A stretch of 64,000 bases of DNA from Streptomyces mutomycini (lineage in GTDB: Bacteria > Actinomycetota > Actinomycetes > Streptomycetales > Streptomycetaceae): assembly GCF_001700505.1 (NCBI RefSeq), contig NZ_MAPV01000031.1, positions 1 to 64,000 of the forward strand. Direction: 5' to 3'. The position numbers and the translations under genes are program-made. Positions 9,135-17,083 of this stretch are shown here, piece after piece (position 1 is the first letter of the stretch; every line of letters begins with the position of its first letter). The notes beneath the pieces were generated by a model. The model was not told the origin of the DNA and searched no databases. It saw only the letters and a program-made list of their open reading frames with translations.

Positions 9135-9863
9135 TCAGGCGGGCTGGGTCGCGGCCGCGATCCGCTCGGCGCGCAGCGCCTCGTACCACCGGTCGTCGCT
9201 CGGCGGCAGCGCGTTCACGTCCAGCGCCAGCTTCAGCAGGTGGTCCGCGATCAGCGGGTTGCGTGCCAGGACCGGCCCGTGCATGTAGGTGCCGAACACG
9301 GTGTCGTTGTACGCGCCCTCCGTGCCGTCACCCGTGCCGTTGCCCCGGCCGAGCCGCACCCGGGCGAAGGGCCGCGCCGCCGGGCCGAGGTGGGTGATGC
9401 CCTGGTGGTTCTCGAAACCCGTCAGCGGCGGCAGACCCAGGTTCGGATCGATGTCCCCGAGTACGTCGCCGACGCACCGGGCACCCTCACCCCGGGTCGA
9501 GACGACGTCGAGCAGCCCGAGGCCGGGCTCGCGCTCGCCGAGGTCGTTGATGAACTCGTGGCCGAGGATCTGGTAGCCCGCACAGACGGAGAAGATGATC
9601 GCACCGTTCGAAGCGGCCCTGTTCAGCCCGCCGTCCCGGCGCAGCCGCTCCGAGGCGAGCCGCTGCGGCCGGTCCTCACCGCCGCCGATCAGATAGATGT
9701 CGCCCGACGTGGGGATGGGCTGGTCGCTGCGCACGTCCACGCGCGACACGTCGAGACCGCGCTGGCGTGCCCGGCGCTCCACCACCAGGGCGTTGCCCTG
9801 GTCGCCGTAGGTGCTGAGGAGGTCGGGGTAGACCCACACCAGCCGCAGGCTGTTGTTGCTCAT
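9135..9863 (-). CDS. gatD: Lipid II isoglutaminyl synthase, glutaminase subunit GatD
   Basis: This 242-aa class I glutamine amidotransferase is of the CobB/CobQ-like type. The nucleophile Cys is in the motif FSVCAGYQILGHEF, the conserved GGGEDRPQ strand is present, and a C-terminal His lies in YMHGPVLARNP. Paired with MurT, GatD releases ammonia from glutamine to amidate D-Glu of the lipid II stem peptide. The ATG at 9863 (MSNNSLRLVWVYPDLLSTYGD) gives the standard N-terminus. It follows murT by 34 bp on the same strand, the conserved order. Confidence 0.92.
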   Translation of the reverse strand: MSNNSLRLVWVYPDLLSTYGDQGNALVVERRARQRGLDVSRVDVRSDQPIPTSGDIYLIGGGEDRPQRLASERLRRDGGLNRAASNGAIIFSVCAGYQILGHEFINDLGEREPGLGLLDVVSTRGEGARCVGDVLGDIDPNLGLPPLTGFENHQGITHLGPAARPFARVRLGRGNGTGDGTEGAYNDTVFGTYMHGPVLARNPLIADHLLKLALDVNALPPSDDRWYEALRAERIAAATQPA

Positions 9864-9897
9864 GCTTCGTCCTCTCCGGGGGTTGCCCGCGCGGGGG

Positions 9898-11136
9898 TCA
9901 GTTGCCGACACGACGGCGCAGATCCTGGAAGGCGGTGTAGTTGGCGATGACCTCGATGCGGCCCGGCGGCGCCATCTGGACGGCCTCGTCCAGGGTCTCG
10001 CAGACACGGAAGTCAAGTCCGGCCACCTCGAGCCGGACCGCGAGGTCCAGCTTGCGGTCACCGAGCACGAAGATCGGGTGACCGTAGAGCTGGGTGTAGT
10101 CGACGTCCCACAGCCAGGAGGTGTCCGTGCCGTCGGCGCCCCGCGCGTTCACCGAGAGGATGACCGGGGTGGGCGGCGGGTCGATCAGGGAGAACGTCTC
10201 GAGCCAGCCCGCCGGGTTCTTCGCCAGCAGGAGCCGGAGCTCGCGGCCGAGGAAGGTGACGACGTCGTAACGGCCCGCCACGGCCTGAACCTGGTACATG
10301 CGCTCCAGGGCCACCTGCGGCGGTACGCCGAAGACGGCGGCCACCGCGGCCGAGCTCGTGGCGTTGGCCTTGTTGGCCCGGCCCGGCAGCTGGAGGTGGA
10401 TCGGCCATGCGGAACCGTGCGGGTCCAGGACGTAGTCCCCGTTCAGCGCCCAGCTCGGGGCGGGGCGGCGGAAACCGCACTCGCCGCAGAACCAGTCGTC
10501 ACCGGGGCGCTGCATCACTCCACCGCAGGACGGGCAGGACCAGGCGTCGTCCTTCCACGCCTGTCCCGCCGCGACCCACACCACATTGGGCGAGGAGGAA
10601 GCGGCCCAGACGATGAGCGGATCGTCGGCGTTGGCCACGATCACGGCCTTGGAGCCCGAGAGGCCCTCACGCCACTTCTCCGCCAGCATCCGGGTCTCCG
10701 CCGCGCGGTCCAGCTGGTCGCGGGAGAGGTTGAGCAGCGCGATCACCTTCGGGGTCGTGTCACGTGCCACACCGGCGAGGTACTTCTCGTCGACCTCGAT
10801 CACGCCGTACCGTGCGTCCGAGCCCCCTGCCAGCGCGGAGGTGATCCCCGCGGGCATGTTGGCCCCGAGCGCGTTCGACACGACGGGCCCCGCGGCCGTC
10901 AGTGCCTCCGCGATCAGCCGGGTCGTCGTCGTCTTGCCGTTCGTCGCGGACACGAGGATCACATCCAGGTGCTGCGCCAGCCGCCCGAGCAGGTCGGGGT
11001 CGAGCTTGAGCGCCACCCGGCCGCCGATCACCGATCCGCTGCCGCGCCCCGCAGCGCGCGACACCGCCGCCGCGGCCTTGCCCGCCGTCACGGCGAGCTT
11101 GGCCCGCGGCGACAACGGCTCCGTGTTGCCTGCCAT
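9898..11136 (-). CDS. murT: Lipid II isoglutaminyl synthase, Mur ligase subunit MurT
   Basis: This 412-aa protein has a Mur-ligase fold. The ATP loop is SATNGKTTTT, the family segment is EVDEKYL, and a C-terminal domain corresponds to DUF1727. An inserted zinc ribbon with two CxxC knuckles (CPSCGG and CGECGF, near residues 205-230) is characteristic of MurT and separates it from MurC-F. It activates the alpha-carboxyl of D-iso-glutamate for amidation by GatD. The start has an AAGGAGG site. It is the first gene of a murT-gatD operon. Confidence 0.93.
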   Translation of the reverse strand: MAGNTEPLSPRAKLAVTAGKAAAAVSRAAGRGSGSVIGGRVALKLDPDLLGRLAQHLDVILVSATNGKTTTTRLIAEALTAAGPVVSNALGANMPAGITSALAGGSDARYGVIEVDEKYLAGVARDTTPKVIALLNLSRDQLDRAAETRMLAEKWREGLSGSKAVIVANADDPLIVWAASSSPNVVWVAAGQAWKDDAWSCPSCGGVMQRPGDDWFCGECGFRRPAPSWALNGDYVLDPHGSAWPIHLQLPGRANKANATSSAAVAAVFGVPPQVALERMYQVQAVAGRYDVVTFLGRELRLLLAKNPAGWLETFSLIDPPPTPVILSVNARGADGTDTSWLWDVDYTQLYGHPIFVLGDRKLDLAVRLEVAGLDFRVCETLDEAVQMAPPGRIEVIANYTAFQDLRRRVGN

Positions 11137-11229
11137 CGTCCTAGATCCTCCTTGCGTAAGTCCGCGCCCAGCCTATCGATGTCCGGCGCTACGACCGCAC
11201 CTCGGCACCACGGGGAACGTGGAGGTCAC

Positions 11230-11805
11230 GTGGAACGTACGCTTCTCCCCATGCGAAACCGCCCGATCCCCGGCAGTTCCGGACGCGTTCGTGCCATGAG
11301 CCTGTTCGGCGCCCCGTCGCTCCACAGCCCGTGCGACGACGTCACCGACTTCGGGCCGTCGCTCTCCCGGCTGGTGGAGGACATGTTCGCCACCATGTAC
11401 GCCGCGAACGGTGTGGGGCTCGCCGCGAACCAGATCGGCGTGCCGCTCAAGGTGTTCGTCTACGACTGTCCCGACGACGACGAGGTGCGCCACCTGGGAC
11501 ACATCGTCAATCCCGTACTCGTCGAGGCGGACGGGATCACCGTACGCGGACCGGAGGGCTGTTTGTCACTTCCCGGGCTCGAAGCCGGCACCCCGCGTTT
11601 CGACCGCGCGGTGGTGGAGGGCCGGACGGTCACCGGGGAACCGGTGCGGATCACAGGCACCGGCTGGTTCGCCCGCTGCCTGCAGCACGAGTGCGACCAT
11701 CTCGACGGCATGGTCTACACCGACCGGCTCACGGGGCTGCGCCGGGCCAGGGCACTGCGCGCGGTCCGGCGCTCGTCGTGGGGCCGTACGGAGAAGTCAG
11801 GCTGA
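11230..11805 (+). CDS. def: Peptide deformylase
   Basis: This is a metalloprotease of about 191 aa that removes N-formyl groups from nascent proteins. All three family motifs are intact: GVGLAANQIG, EGCLSLPG (metal-ligand Cys) and QHECDHLDG (HExxH with catalytic Glu). I place the start at GTG 11230 because GGAGG lies 4 nt upstream; ATG 11251 (MRNRPIPG) is the alternative and gives 184 aa. It is divergent from murT and convergent with the TetR gene. The open frame extends far upstream, but that part is antisense to murT and shows no protein features. Confidence 0.9.
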   Translation: MERTLLPMRNRPIPGSSGRVRAMSLFGAPSLHSPCDDVTDFGPSLSRLVEDMFATMYAANGVGLAANQIGVPLKVFVYDCPDDDEVRHLGHIVNPVLVEADGITVRGPEGCLSLPGLEAGTPRFDRAVVEGRTVTGEPVRITGTGWFARCLQHECDHLDGMVYTDRLTGLRRARALRAVRRSSWGRTEKSG

Positions 11806-11809
11806 CTTC

Positions 11810-11832
11810 GGGCCCCGGGCCCCGGGCCCCGG
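11810..11832. repeat. Short GGGCCCC tandem repeat
   Basis: Three near-exact copies of a 7-bp unit (CGGGCCC) follow the deformylase stop, between convergent def and the TetR gene. Each unit is self-complementary, so the run may fold and help terminate transcription. It could also be a mere low-complexity tract. Confidence 0.4.
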
Positions 11833-11861
11833 AAAGCGGGTCCCTAGGCCCGGGCGGCCGC

Positions 11862-12512
11862 TCAGAACCCCTGGCCGCCGGGCAGGTCGCCGGCCTCGGC
11901 CAGCCTGCCCCACAGCAGGTCGGCGAGGCTGCGCACCAGCTGCTCGCGCGAGCACGGCCGGTCGCCCAGCCACCAGTCACCGGCCGCGTGCATCATGCCG
12001 ACGATGCCGTGGCCCCAGATGCGGGCCATCTGCTCGCTCTCCGGTCCGAGATCGACCCTCTCCGCGATCACCTTGCCCAGTTCCTCGCCCAGGCGGCGCA
12101 GCAGCGGGGCCGAGTGCCGGCCGACGTCGAAACCCTGCTCGGGGGAGGGGGCCGAGTCGTCGGACGGGTGCATCAGGAAGCGGTAGACCTGGGGACTGGC
12201 CTCGATCGCCGCGAGATACGTGTCCAGGGTCGCCTCGACCCGCTCGCGCCGCTCGGACGGCGCGTCGAGCGCAGCCCGCAGGGCGCTCAGCAGTGCGTCG
12301 GTGTGGCGCTTGGCGAGTGCGCGGTAGAGGCCGCCCTTGTCGCCGAAGTGCCGGTAGAGGATGGGCTTGGTGATCCCGGCCTCAGCGGCGATGGCGTTCA
12401 TCGACGCCTGGGGGCCGTCCCTGAGCACCACCCGGTCCGCGGCTTCGAGCAGCTCCCGTCGGCGGCGTTCGGCCGCCGTCCGCTGCCGTTCCGCCCCTCG
12501 TGTGGTCTCCAT
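11862..12512 (-). CDS. TetR-family transcriptional regulator
   Basis: This 216-aa protein has an N-terminal helix-turn-helix (ASMNAIAAEAGITKPILYRHFGDKGGLYRAL, about residues 36-66) of the TetR class and an all-helical ligand domain. It is divergent from an acyl-CoA dehydrogenase gene. The 164 bp between coding starts contains overlapping palindromes (see 12626-12659), so it very probably represses that gene and possibly itself, with an acyl-CoA or fatty acid as plausible inducer. The ATG has a GGGAGA site about 7 nt upstream. Confidence 0.9.
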   Translation of the reverse strand: METTRGAERQRTAAERRRRELLEAADRVVLRDGPQASMNAIAAEAGITKPILYRHFGDKGGLYRALAKRHTDALLSALRAALDAPSERRERVEATLDTYLAAIEASPQVYRFLMHPSDDSAPSPEQGFDVGRHSAPLLRRLGEELGKVIAERVDLGPESEQMARIWGHGIVGMMHAAGDWWLGDRPCSREQLVRSLADLLWGRLAEAGDLPGGQGF

Positions 12513-12609
12513 GTCGTTTCTCCCGCCCCGCCCAGCTGTCCAGCGATCTCGTCACGCCCGGGCAACGTAACACCATGCTCCGACACCCTGCGGATCCGAA
12601 GCTGACCGG

Positions 12610-12639
12610 TTGACAGAAGCTACTTGTTGGTAACAGACT
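12610..12639 (+). promoter_or_regulatory. Candidate promoter for the acyl-CoA dehydrogenase gene
   Basis: A perfect -35 box TTGACA (12610-12615) is followed after 18 nt by CAGACT (12634-12639), which keeps the key A2 and T6 of a -10 element. The -10 lies inside the palindrome cluster, so a bound repressor would block polymerase. The exact -10 is uncertain. Confidence 0.5.
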
Positions 12640-12659
12640 GTTTGTTACCGCTAGTAACA
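12626..12659. promoter_or_regulatory. Overlapping palindromic operator sites
   Basis: Two overlapping perfect inverted repeats are present. One is GGTAACA-N7-TGTTACC (12629-12649). The other is TGTTACCGCTAGTAACA (12643-12659, 6-bp arms, 5-nt spacer). A smaller one, TGTT-GGT-AACA, opens the block. The half-site GTAACA is repeated three times in alternating orientation, as in TetR-family operators. The block lies between the divergent TetR and acyl-CoA dehydrogenase genes and covers the likely promoter. Confidence 0.72.
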
Positions 12660-12688
12660 GGTTTATCCGGAAGTGCATGGAGGGAACC

Positions 12689-13915
12689 ATGGCCGAGTTC
12701 ACGCTCGAGCTCAACGACGATCAGAAGCAGGTCCGTGACTGGCTGCACGGATTCGCCGCCGACGTGATCCGGCCGGCCGCTTCGGAGTGGGACGAGCGTG
12801 AGGAAACGCCCTGGCCCGTCATCCAGGAGGCGGCCAAGGTAGGCATCTACTCCCTCGACTTCTACGCCCAGCAGTTCTTCGACCCTACGGGGCTCGGTAT
12901 ACCCATGGCCATGGAGGAGCTCTTCTGGGGTGACGCGGGCATCGCCCTGTCGATCGTCGGCACGGGCCTGGCGGCCGTGGGCGTCCTCGCCAACGGCACC
13001 GAGGAGCAGATAGGTACCTGGATCCCCCAGATGTACGGCGACGCGGCCGACGTGAAGGTCGCCGCCTTCTGCTCGTCGGAGCCGGACGCCGGCTCGGACG
13101 TGGCCTCGATGCGTACCCGCGCGGTGTACGACGAGGCCAAGGACGAGTGGGTGCTCAACGGCACCAAGACCTGGGCGACGAACGGCGGGATCGCCAACGT
13201 CCACGTCGTCGTCGCCGTCGTCGACCCGGAGCTCGGCTCGAAGGGCCACGCCTCCTTCATCGTCCCCCCGGCCACCCCCGGCCTCTCGCAGGGGCAGAAG
13301 TTCAAGAAGCACGGCATCCGCGCCTCGCACACGGCCGAGGTCGTCCTCGAGGACGTCCGTATCCCCGGCCACTGCCTGCTCGGTGGCAAGGAGAAGCTCG
13401 ACGAGCGCCTCGCCCGGGCCCGTGAGCGTGCGAGGTCCGGTGGCGAGCGCGTCAAGAACGCCGCCATGGCGACCTTCGAGGCCTCCCGGCCGGCTGTCGG
13501 CGCCATGGCGGTCGGCACCGCCCGCGCCGCCTACGAGGTCGCTCTCGACTACGCGAAGACGCGGACCCAGTTCGGCCGCCCGATCATCGACAACCAGGGC
13601 ATCGCCTTCCAGCTGGCCGACATGCGTACGCAGATCGACGCGGCGCGGCTGCTCGTCTGGCGCGCCTCCTGGATGGCGAGCGCCGGCAAGCCGTTCACCG
13701 CGGCCGAGGGTTCGATGTCGAAGCTCTACGCGAGCGAGACCGCCAAGACGGTCACCGCGCAGGCCGTGCAGATCCTCGGCGGCAACGGCTTCACCCGTGA
13801 GTACCCCGTCGAGCGCATGCACCGGGACGCCGCGATCTACACCATCTTCGAGGGCACCAGCGAGATCCAGCGCCTGGTGATCGCCCGGACCCTGTCGGGA
13901 ATGCCGATCCGCTAG
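12689..13915 (+). CDS. Acyl-CoA dehydrogenase
   Basis: This 408-aa FAD enzyme of fatty-acid or branched-chain acyl-CoA oxidation catalyses alpha,beta-desaturation of the thioester. Signature regions are visible: AFCSSEPDAGSDVASMRTRA (acyl-CoA dehydrogenase signature 1), GTKTWATNGGIA, RTQFGRPIIDNQGIAFQLADM, and QILGGNGFTREYPVERMHRDA near the C-terminus. The catalytic base is likely the Glu in IFEGTSEIQR. The start at 12689 is preceded by GGAGGG; an ATG 12 bp earlier is in frame but lacks a site. Regulation is probably by the divergent TetR protein. Chain-length specificity cannot be read from sequence. Confidence 0.93.
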   Translation: MAEFTLELNDDQKQVRDWLHGFAADVIRPAASEWDEREETPWPVIQEAAKVGIYSLDFYAQQFFDPTGLGIPMAMEELFWGDAGIALSIVGTGLAAVGVLANGTEEQIGTWIPQMYGDAADVKVAAFCSSEPDAGSDVASMRTRAVYDEAKDEWVLNGTKTWATNGGIANVHVVVAVVDPELGSKGHASFIVPPATPGLSQGQKFKKHGIRASHTAEVVLEDVRIPGHCLLGGKEKLDERLARARERARSGGERVKNAAMATFEASRPAVGAMAVGTARAAYEVALDYAKTRTQFGRPIIDNQGIAFQLADMRTQIDAARLLVWRASWMASAGKPFTAAEGSMSKLYASETAKTVTAQAVQILGGNGFTREYPVERMHRDAAIYTIFEGTSEIQRLVIARTLSGMPIR

Positions 13916-13940
13916 ACCGTGCCCGGCATGGTCGCGGCAA

Positions 13941-13975
13941 CGCGGGGCGGGACCGTACGCCGGTCCCGCCCCGCG
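13941..13975. terminator. Bidirectional terminator hairpin
   Basis: A perfect 14-bp stem (13941-13954 with 13962-13975, arm CGCGGGGCGGGACC) with a 7-nt loop lies between the convergent acyl-CoA dehydrogenase and glutathione peroxidase genes. Confidence 0.75.
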
Positions 13976-13986
13976 TGCTGTCCGCC

Positions 13987-14478
13987 CTACGCCCGCGGCA
14001 GGTTCGCCTCGATGGCCGCCAGGACCTCGGGCGCCTCCGGCTCGGTGCGGGGGCGGATCCGGGCGACGGGCTCACCGGCCGGGGAGATCAGGAACTTCTC
14101 GAAATTCCACTGGACGTCACCGGCCGCGCCCTCCGCGTCACCGAGCTTCGTCAGCTCCGCGTAGAGCGGGTGCCGGTCCTCGCCGTTGACGTCGATCTTC
14201 TCGAGCAGCGGGAAACTGACCCCGTACGTCGTCGAGCAGAACGTCCGGATCTCCTCCGCCGTACCCGGCTCCTGACCCGCGAACTGGTTGCAGGGCACCC
14301 CGAGAACGGTGAAACCGCGAGCTCCGTACTCCTTCTGCAGCCTCTCCAGGCCGGCGTACTGCGGGGTGAGCCCGCACTTGGAGGCGACGTTCACCAGCAG
14401 GACCGCAGAGCCCTCGTAGGCTCCCAGCGTGGTCGGTTCGCCGGTCAGAGTGCGGAGCGGGATGTCGTGCAGCGTCAT
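13987..14478 (-). CDS. Glutathione/thioredoxin peroxidase family protein
   Basis: This 163-aa thiol peroxidase reduces hydroperoxides. The peroxidatic Cys lies in NVASKCGLTPQYAGL, the position of Sec in animal enzymes, and the catalytic tetrad partners Gln (NQFAGQEPG) and Trp-Asn (WNFEKFL) are present. In actinobacteria lacking glutathione such enzymes probably use thioredoxin or mycothiol-linked reductants; that is family knowledge. The ATG has a GAGGAG site 7 nt upstream. The GNAT acetyltransferase gene lies 31 bp upstream on the same strand and may share its transcript. Confidence 0.92.
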   Translation of the reverse strand: MTLHDIPLRTLTGEPTTLGAYEGSAVLLVNVASKCGLTPQYAGLERLQKEYGARGFTVLGVPCNQFAGQEPGTAEEIRTFCSTTYGVSFPLLEKIDVNGEDRHPLYAELTKLGDAEGAAGDVQWNFEKFLISPAGEPVARIRPRTEPEAPEVLAAIEANLPRA

Positions 14479-14509
14479 GGGATGTCTCCTCGGTGGCGTG
14501 GCGTCGCCT

Positions 14510-15061
14510 TCATTGTGACGCCCCCTCGGCGGAGGCGTCCCGGCGGCCGAGTGTCTTGTAGTAGAACGTGGTCGCCCTGAGCGTGCCGTAGGGGTCCGCC
14601 GCGTAGTCCGGGACGGAGCCGCACGGGTTCCAGCCCGCCGAGCGGTAGAGGTGTTCGGCGTCGCACCCCGTCTCGGTGTCCAGGACGAGGAGGGTCAGCC
14701 CCTCGGCGGCAGCCGAACGCTCCAGTGCCGTCAGCAGTGCCCGTCCGATTCCCCGGCGTCGCGCCGAGGGCCTGACGACGAGCTTGGCGACCTCTGCGCG
14801 GTGGCGGGCGTTGGGCAGGGCCGCCTTCACCAGGCCGATCGTGCCGGCCACCCGTTCGTCGTCCCGGGCGATCCAGACCTGCTGGCTGCCCGCCTCCACG
14901 GCGGCGGCCCGCTCCCGCCACCAGGTGGCGGCCGAGGTCCGGTCCAGCGAGGCCAGGAATCCCACCGAGGCCCCGCCCTCCACGCTCTCGATCAGCAGGG
15001 CGGCGAGCTCATCGGCGTAGGTGACCAGTTCGGGGCCGGACACCGGGACGATCTCGGTCAT
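14510..15061 (-). CDS. GNAT-family N-acetyltransferase
   Basis: This 183-aa protein has the GNAT fold. The acetyl-CoA pyrophosphate loop motif is RPSARRRGIGRALLTAL (the R/Q-x-x-G-x-G/A type), preceded by strand AEVAKLVV and followed by GLTLLVLDTETGCDAEHLYRSAGW. The frame is open to 15094, but ATG 15061 has AAAGGA 8 nt upstream and begins MTEIVPVSG. The substrate is unknown. It lies just upstream of the thiol peroxidase gene on the same strand. Confidence 0.88.
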   Translation of the reverse strand: MTEIVPVSGPELVTYADELAALLIESVEGGASVGFLASLDRTSAATWWRERAAAVEAGSQQVWIARDDERVAGTIGLVKAALPNARHRAEVAKLVVRPSARRRGIGRALLTALERSAAAEGLTLLVLDTETGCDAEHLYRSAGWNPCGSVPDYAADPYGTLRATTFYYKTLGRRDASAEGASQ

Positions 15062-15255
15062 GAAGGAGGTCCTTTCGCGGTCAGGTCGGGACAATCATCC
15101 GTTGCGGACCATATCTCCGAACCTCCCGGACCGGGACGGCCCGGCGGTGGCCCAAATGCCGACCGGGGGAGGGCGTGCCAGTCTGATAAAGAGTGCATAA
15201 GCCGTTTTGCCGGCATATCAGTGCCGAGATCGGCTGAAGAATCAAGGAGGCCGGC

Positions 15256-15687
15256 ATGGCTGGAAGTGTGAGCGGGGCGCGGAAAGGCCAGGACGCCGCC
15301 GCGGGGCGCAGGACCGCTGCGTCGGGCTGGACAGTCTTCGCGGCGGTCATGATGATCTTCGGTGGCGCCATGGCCATCCTGGAGGGCATCGCCGCCATCG
15401 CCAAGGACGACCTGTTCGTCACCACGAGCGACTACGTCTTCAAGTTCAGCCTGACGGGCTGGGGCTGGGTGCACCTCATCCTGGGGATCGTCGTCGTCCT
15501 GGCGGGCTGCGCGCTCTTCACAGGGGCTCTCTGGGCGCGCGCGGTCGGTGTCCTGCTGGCGGGGCTGCTGGCCGTCGCCAACTTCCTGTGGCTCCCGTAC
15601 TACCCGTTCTGGTCCATCGTCCTGATCGCGATCAACATCTTCGTCATCTGGGCGCTGTGCTCGCCGCAGAAGGACGCTCGAACCTGA
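15256..15687 (+). CDS. DUF7144-type four-helix membrane protein
   Basis: This 143-aa protein has four predicted transmembrane helices: WTVFAAVMMIFGGAMAILEGI, VHLILGIVVVLAGCALFTGAL, ARAVGVLLAGLLAVANFLWL and FWSIVLIAINIFVIWAL. The pattern GGAMAILEGIAAI..DDLFV....Y.F......WGWVHLILG is that of a widespread actinobacterial family (DUF7144, from memory) of unknown role. AAGGAGG lies 4-5 nt before the ATG. Its last 44 bp overlap the 3' end of the convergent ClC gene, an unusually long convergent overlap. Confidence 0.8.
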   Translation: MAGSVSGARKGQDAAAGRRTAASGWTVFAAVMMIFGGAMAILEGIAAIAKDDLFVTTSDYVFKFSLTGWGWVHLILGIVVVLAGCALFTGALWARAVGVLLAGLLAVANFLWLPYYPFWSIVLIAINIFVIWALCSPQKDART

Positions 15688-16975
15688 GGACCAGGACGTA
15701 CGAGACCACCACGGAGACGATCACGAGCGGCATGACCGTGACGCCCTCGGATCCCAGCAGCAGCGTGGCCAACAGCACCGAGGTCATCGGCAGCCTGAGC
15801 ATCGCCACGCACATGGCTCCGATACCCATGGCGAAACCGGAGGTGGCGTTCAGGCCGGGCAGGTGTGACAGTGCCAGCCCGCCTGCGGCGCCCAGGAACA
15901 TCGCGGGGAAGATGGGGCCGCCCCGCAAGGCGCTCAGCGACGCGGAGTAGGCGAGCGCCTTGCAGGTGATCAGCACCAGGAGCGTCCCGACCGCGTACGT
16001 GGCGTCCTCGGCGAGCAGGCCGCCGAGGGCGTCCTGGCCGGAGTACAGGACCTCGGACGCCTCCCTGCCCGTGCTCTCGGCGTAGAGGAGCGCGAGTACA
16101 CCGACGGCCAGGCACATCAGTACGGTCGCCGTCACCCGCCGCTGCTCGACCTGCTCCTGCAGGGACAGCGCAAGCCACTTCACACCCGTGCCCGCGAGGG
16201 CCGCCGCGACTCCCAGGGCGATGGCCCAGCCGAACTCGGCGACGGTGGGCTGGGGTGCGTGCGGGACGTGGGGAAGGGCCAGGGAGTACGTTCCCAGGCC
16301 GGTCCATGATCCCAGACCGACGAAGATGAGTGAGCCGATGCCGGCGGCCAGCAGCCCCGGCACGAGCACCAGGCCCAACGTCATCCCGGCGAGTCCGGAC
16401 GCCTCCATCAGGAGGAACGCACCGAGGAGCGGTGAGCCCAGCAGGGCGCTGACGGCCGCGAAGCTCCCCGCCGCCGCCACCATGGCGCTCACGCTCGCCG
16501 GGATGCCGGGCTTGAGCAGGCGTACCGCGTACACGGCCAGGCCGCCGCCGAGGGCGATGAGCGGGGCCTCGGGCCCGAGGACCGCGCCGAGCCCGAGGGA
16601 CGCCAGGGCGGCGAGCGCGACCCCCGGCAGCTCGGCGGCCGTAGGAGCCCCCGTGTTCTTGAACCCCTCGGCCGGCCTGTGTCCGCCCGTACCCGGGAGG
16701 TGGCGCACCGCGAGCCCGGTCAGCAGTCCTGCCGCGGCGAGCAGCGGAACCGGCCACCACGAAGGTGTGCTCCCGAAGCCCAGCGCGCCGGGGAGGTCCT
16801 CGTAGGTCAGGGTCTGGATCTCGTGGACGAGCGCCAGGAAGCCGAACGCCGCCGCGGAGATGGGAACGCCGAGGATCGCCACCATGATCAGAAGTGCTGC
16901 GTACCCCCGGGTGCGGATCACCGCGAGCGGATCCGGGGACTCTGCGCCGGGTGCTCCGACCGGTTCGGCCGACAT
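15644..16975 (-). CDS. ClC-family chloride channel/transporter
   Basis: This 443-aa integral membrane protein of the voltage-gated chloride channel (ClC) family has about ten hydrophobic segments. Selectivity-filter regions are recognisable: GPEAPLIALGGG corresponds to GK/REGP in helix F, and GGPIFPAMFLGAAGG corresponds to GGxFxP in helix N. The GSG-type filter around helix D is not clear, so transport selectivity (Cl- or another anion) is uncertain. Two ATGs are in frame (16981 and 16975); the second is better spaced, 9 nt, from GAGGAG. It overlaps the DUF7144 gene tail to tail. Confidence 0.82.
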   Translation of the reverse strand: MSAEPVGAPGAESPDPLAVIRTRGYAALLIMVAILGVPISAAAFGFLALVHEIQTLTYEDLPGALGFGSTPSWWPVPLLAAAGLLTGLAVRHLPGTGGHRPAEGFKNTGAPTAAELPGVALAALASLGLGAVLGPEAPLIALGGGLAVYAVRLLKPGIPASVSAMVAAAGSFAAVSALLGSPLLGAFLLMEASGLAGMTLGLVLVPGLLAAGIGSLIFVGLGSWTGLGTYSLALPHVPHAPQPTVAEFGWAIALGVAAALAGTGVKWLALSLQEQVEQRRVTATVLMCLAVGVLALLYAESTGREASEVLYSGQDALGGLLAEDATYAVGTLLVLITCKALAYSASLSALRGGPIFPAMFLGAAGGLALSHLPGLNATSGFAMGIGAMCVAMLRLPMTSVLLATLLLGSEGVTVMPLVIVSVVVSYVLVLRFERPSAASTAPR

Positions 16976-17083
16976 GGTCATGGTCTCCTCGGTGTCGGGT
17001 CCCGGCCGGGGCGTTCCGACCGGCCGGGGTCCACACGGTGATACCACGATGTCCGGTTATGTCTGCCAAGTACCCGCTGTCGG

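Noticed and set aside
9853-11229. Upstream extension of the deformylase frame
   Set aside because: Antisense to murT; no protein features before the GTG/ATG at 11230/11251.
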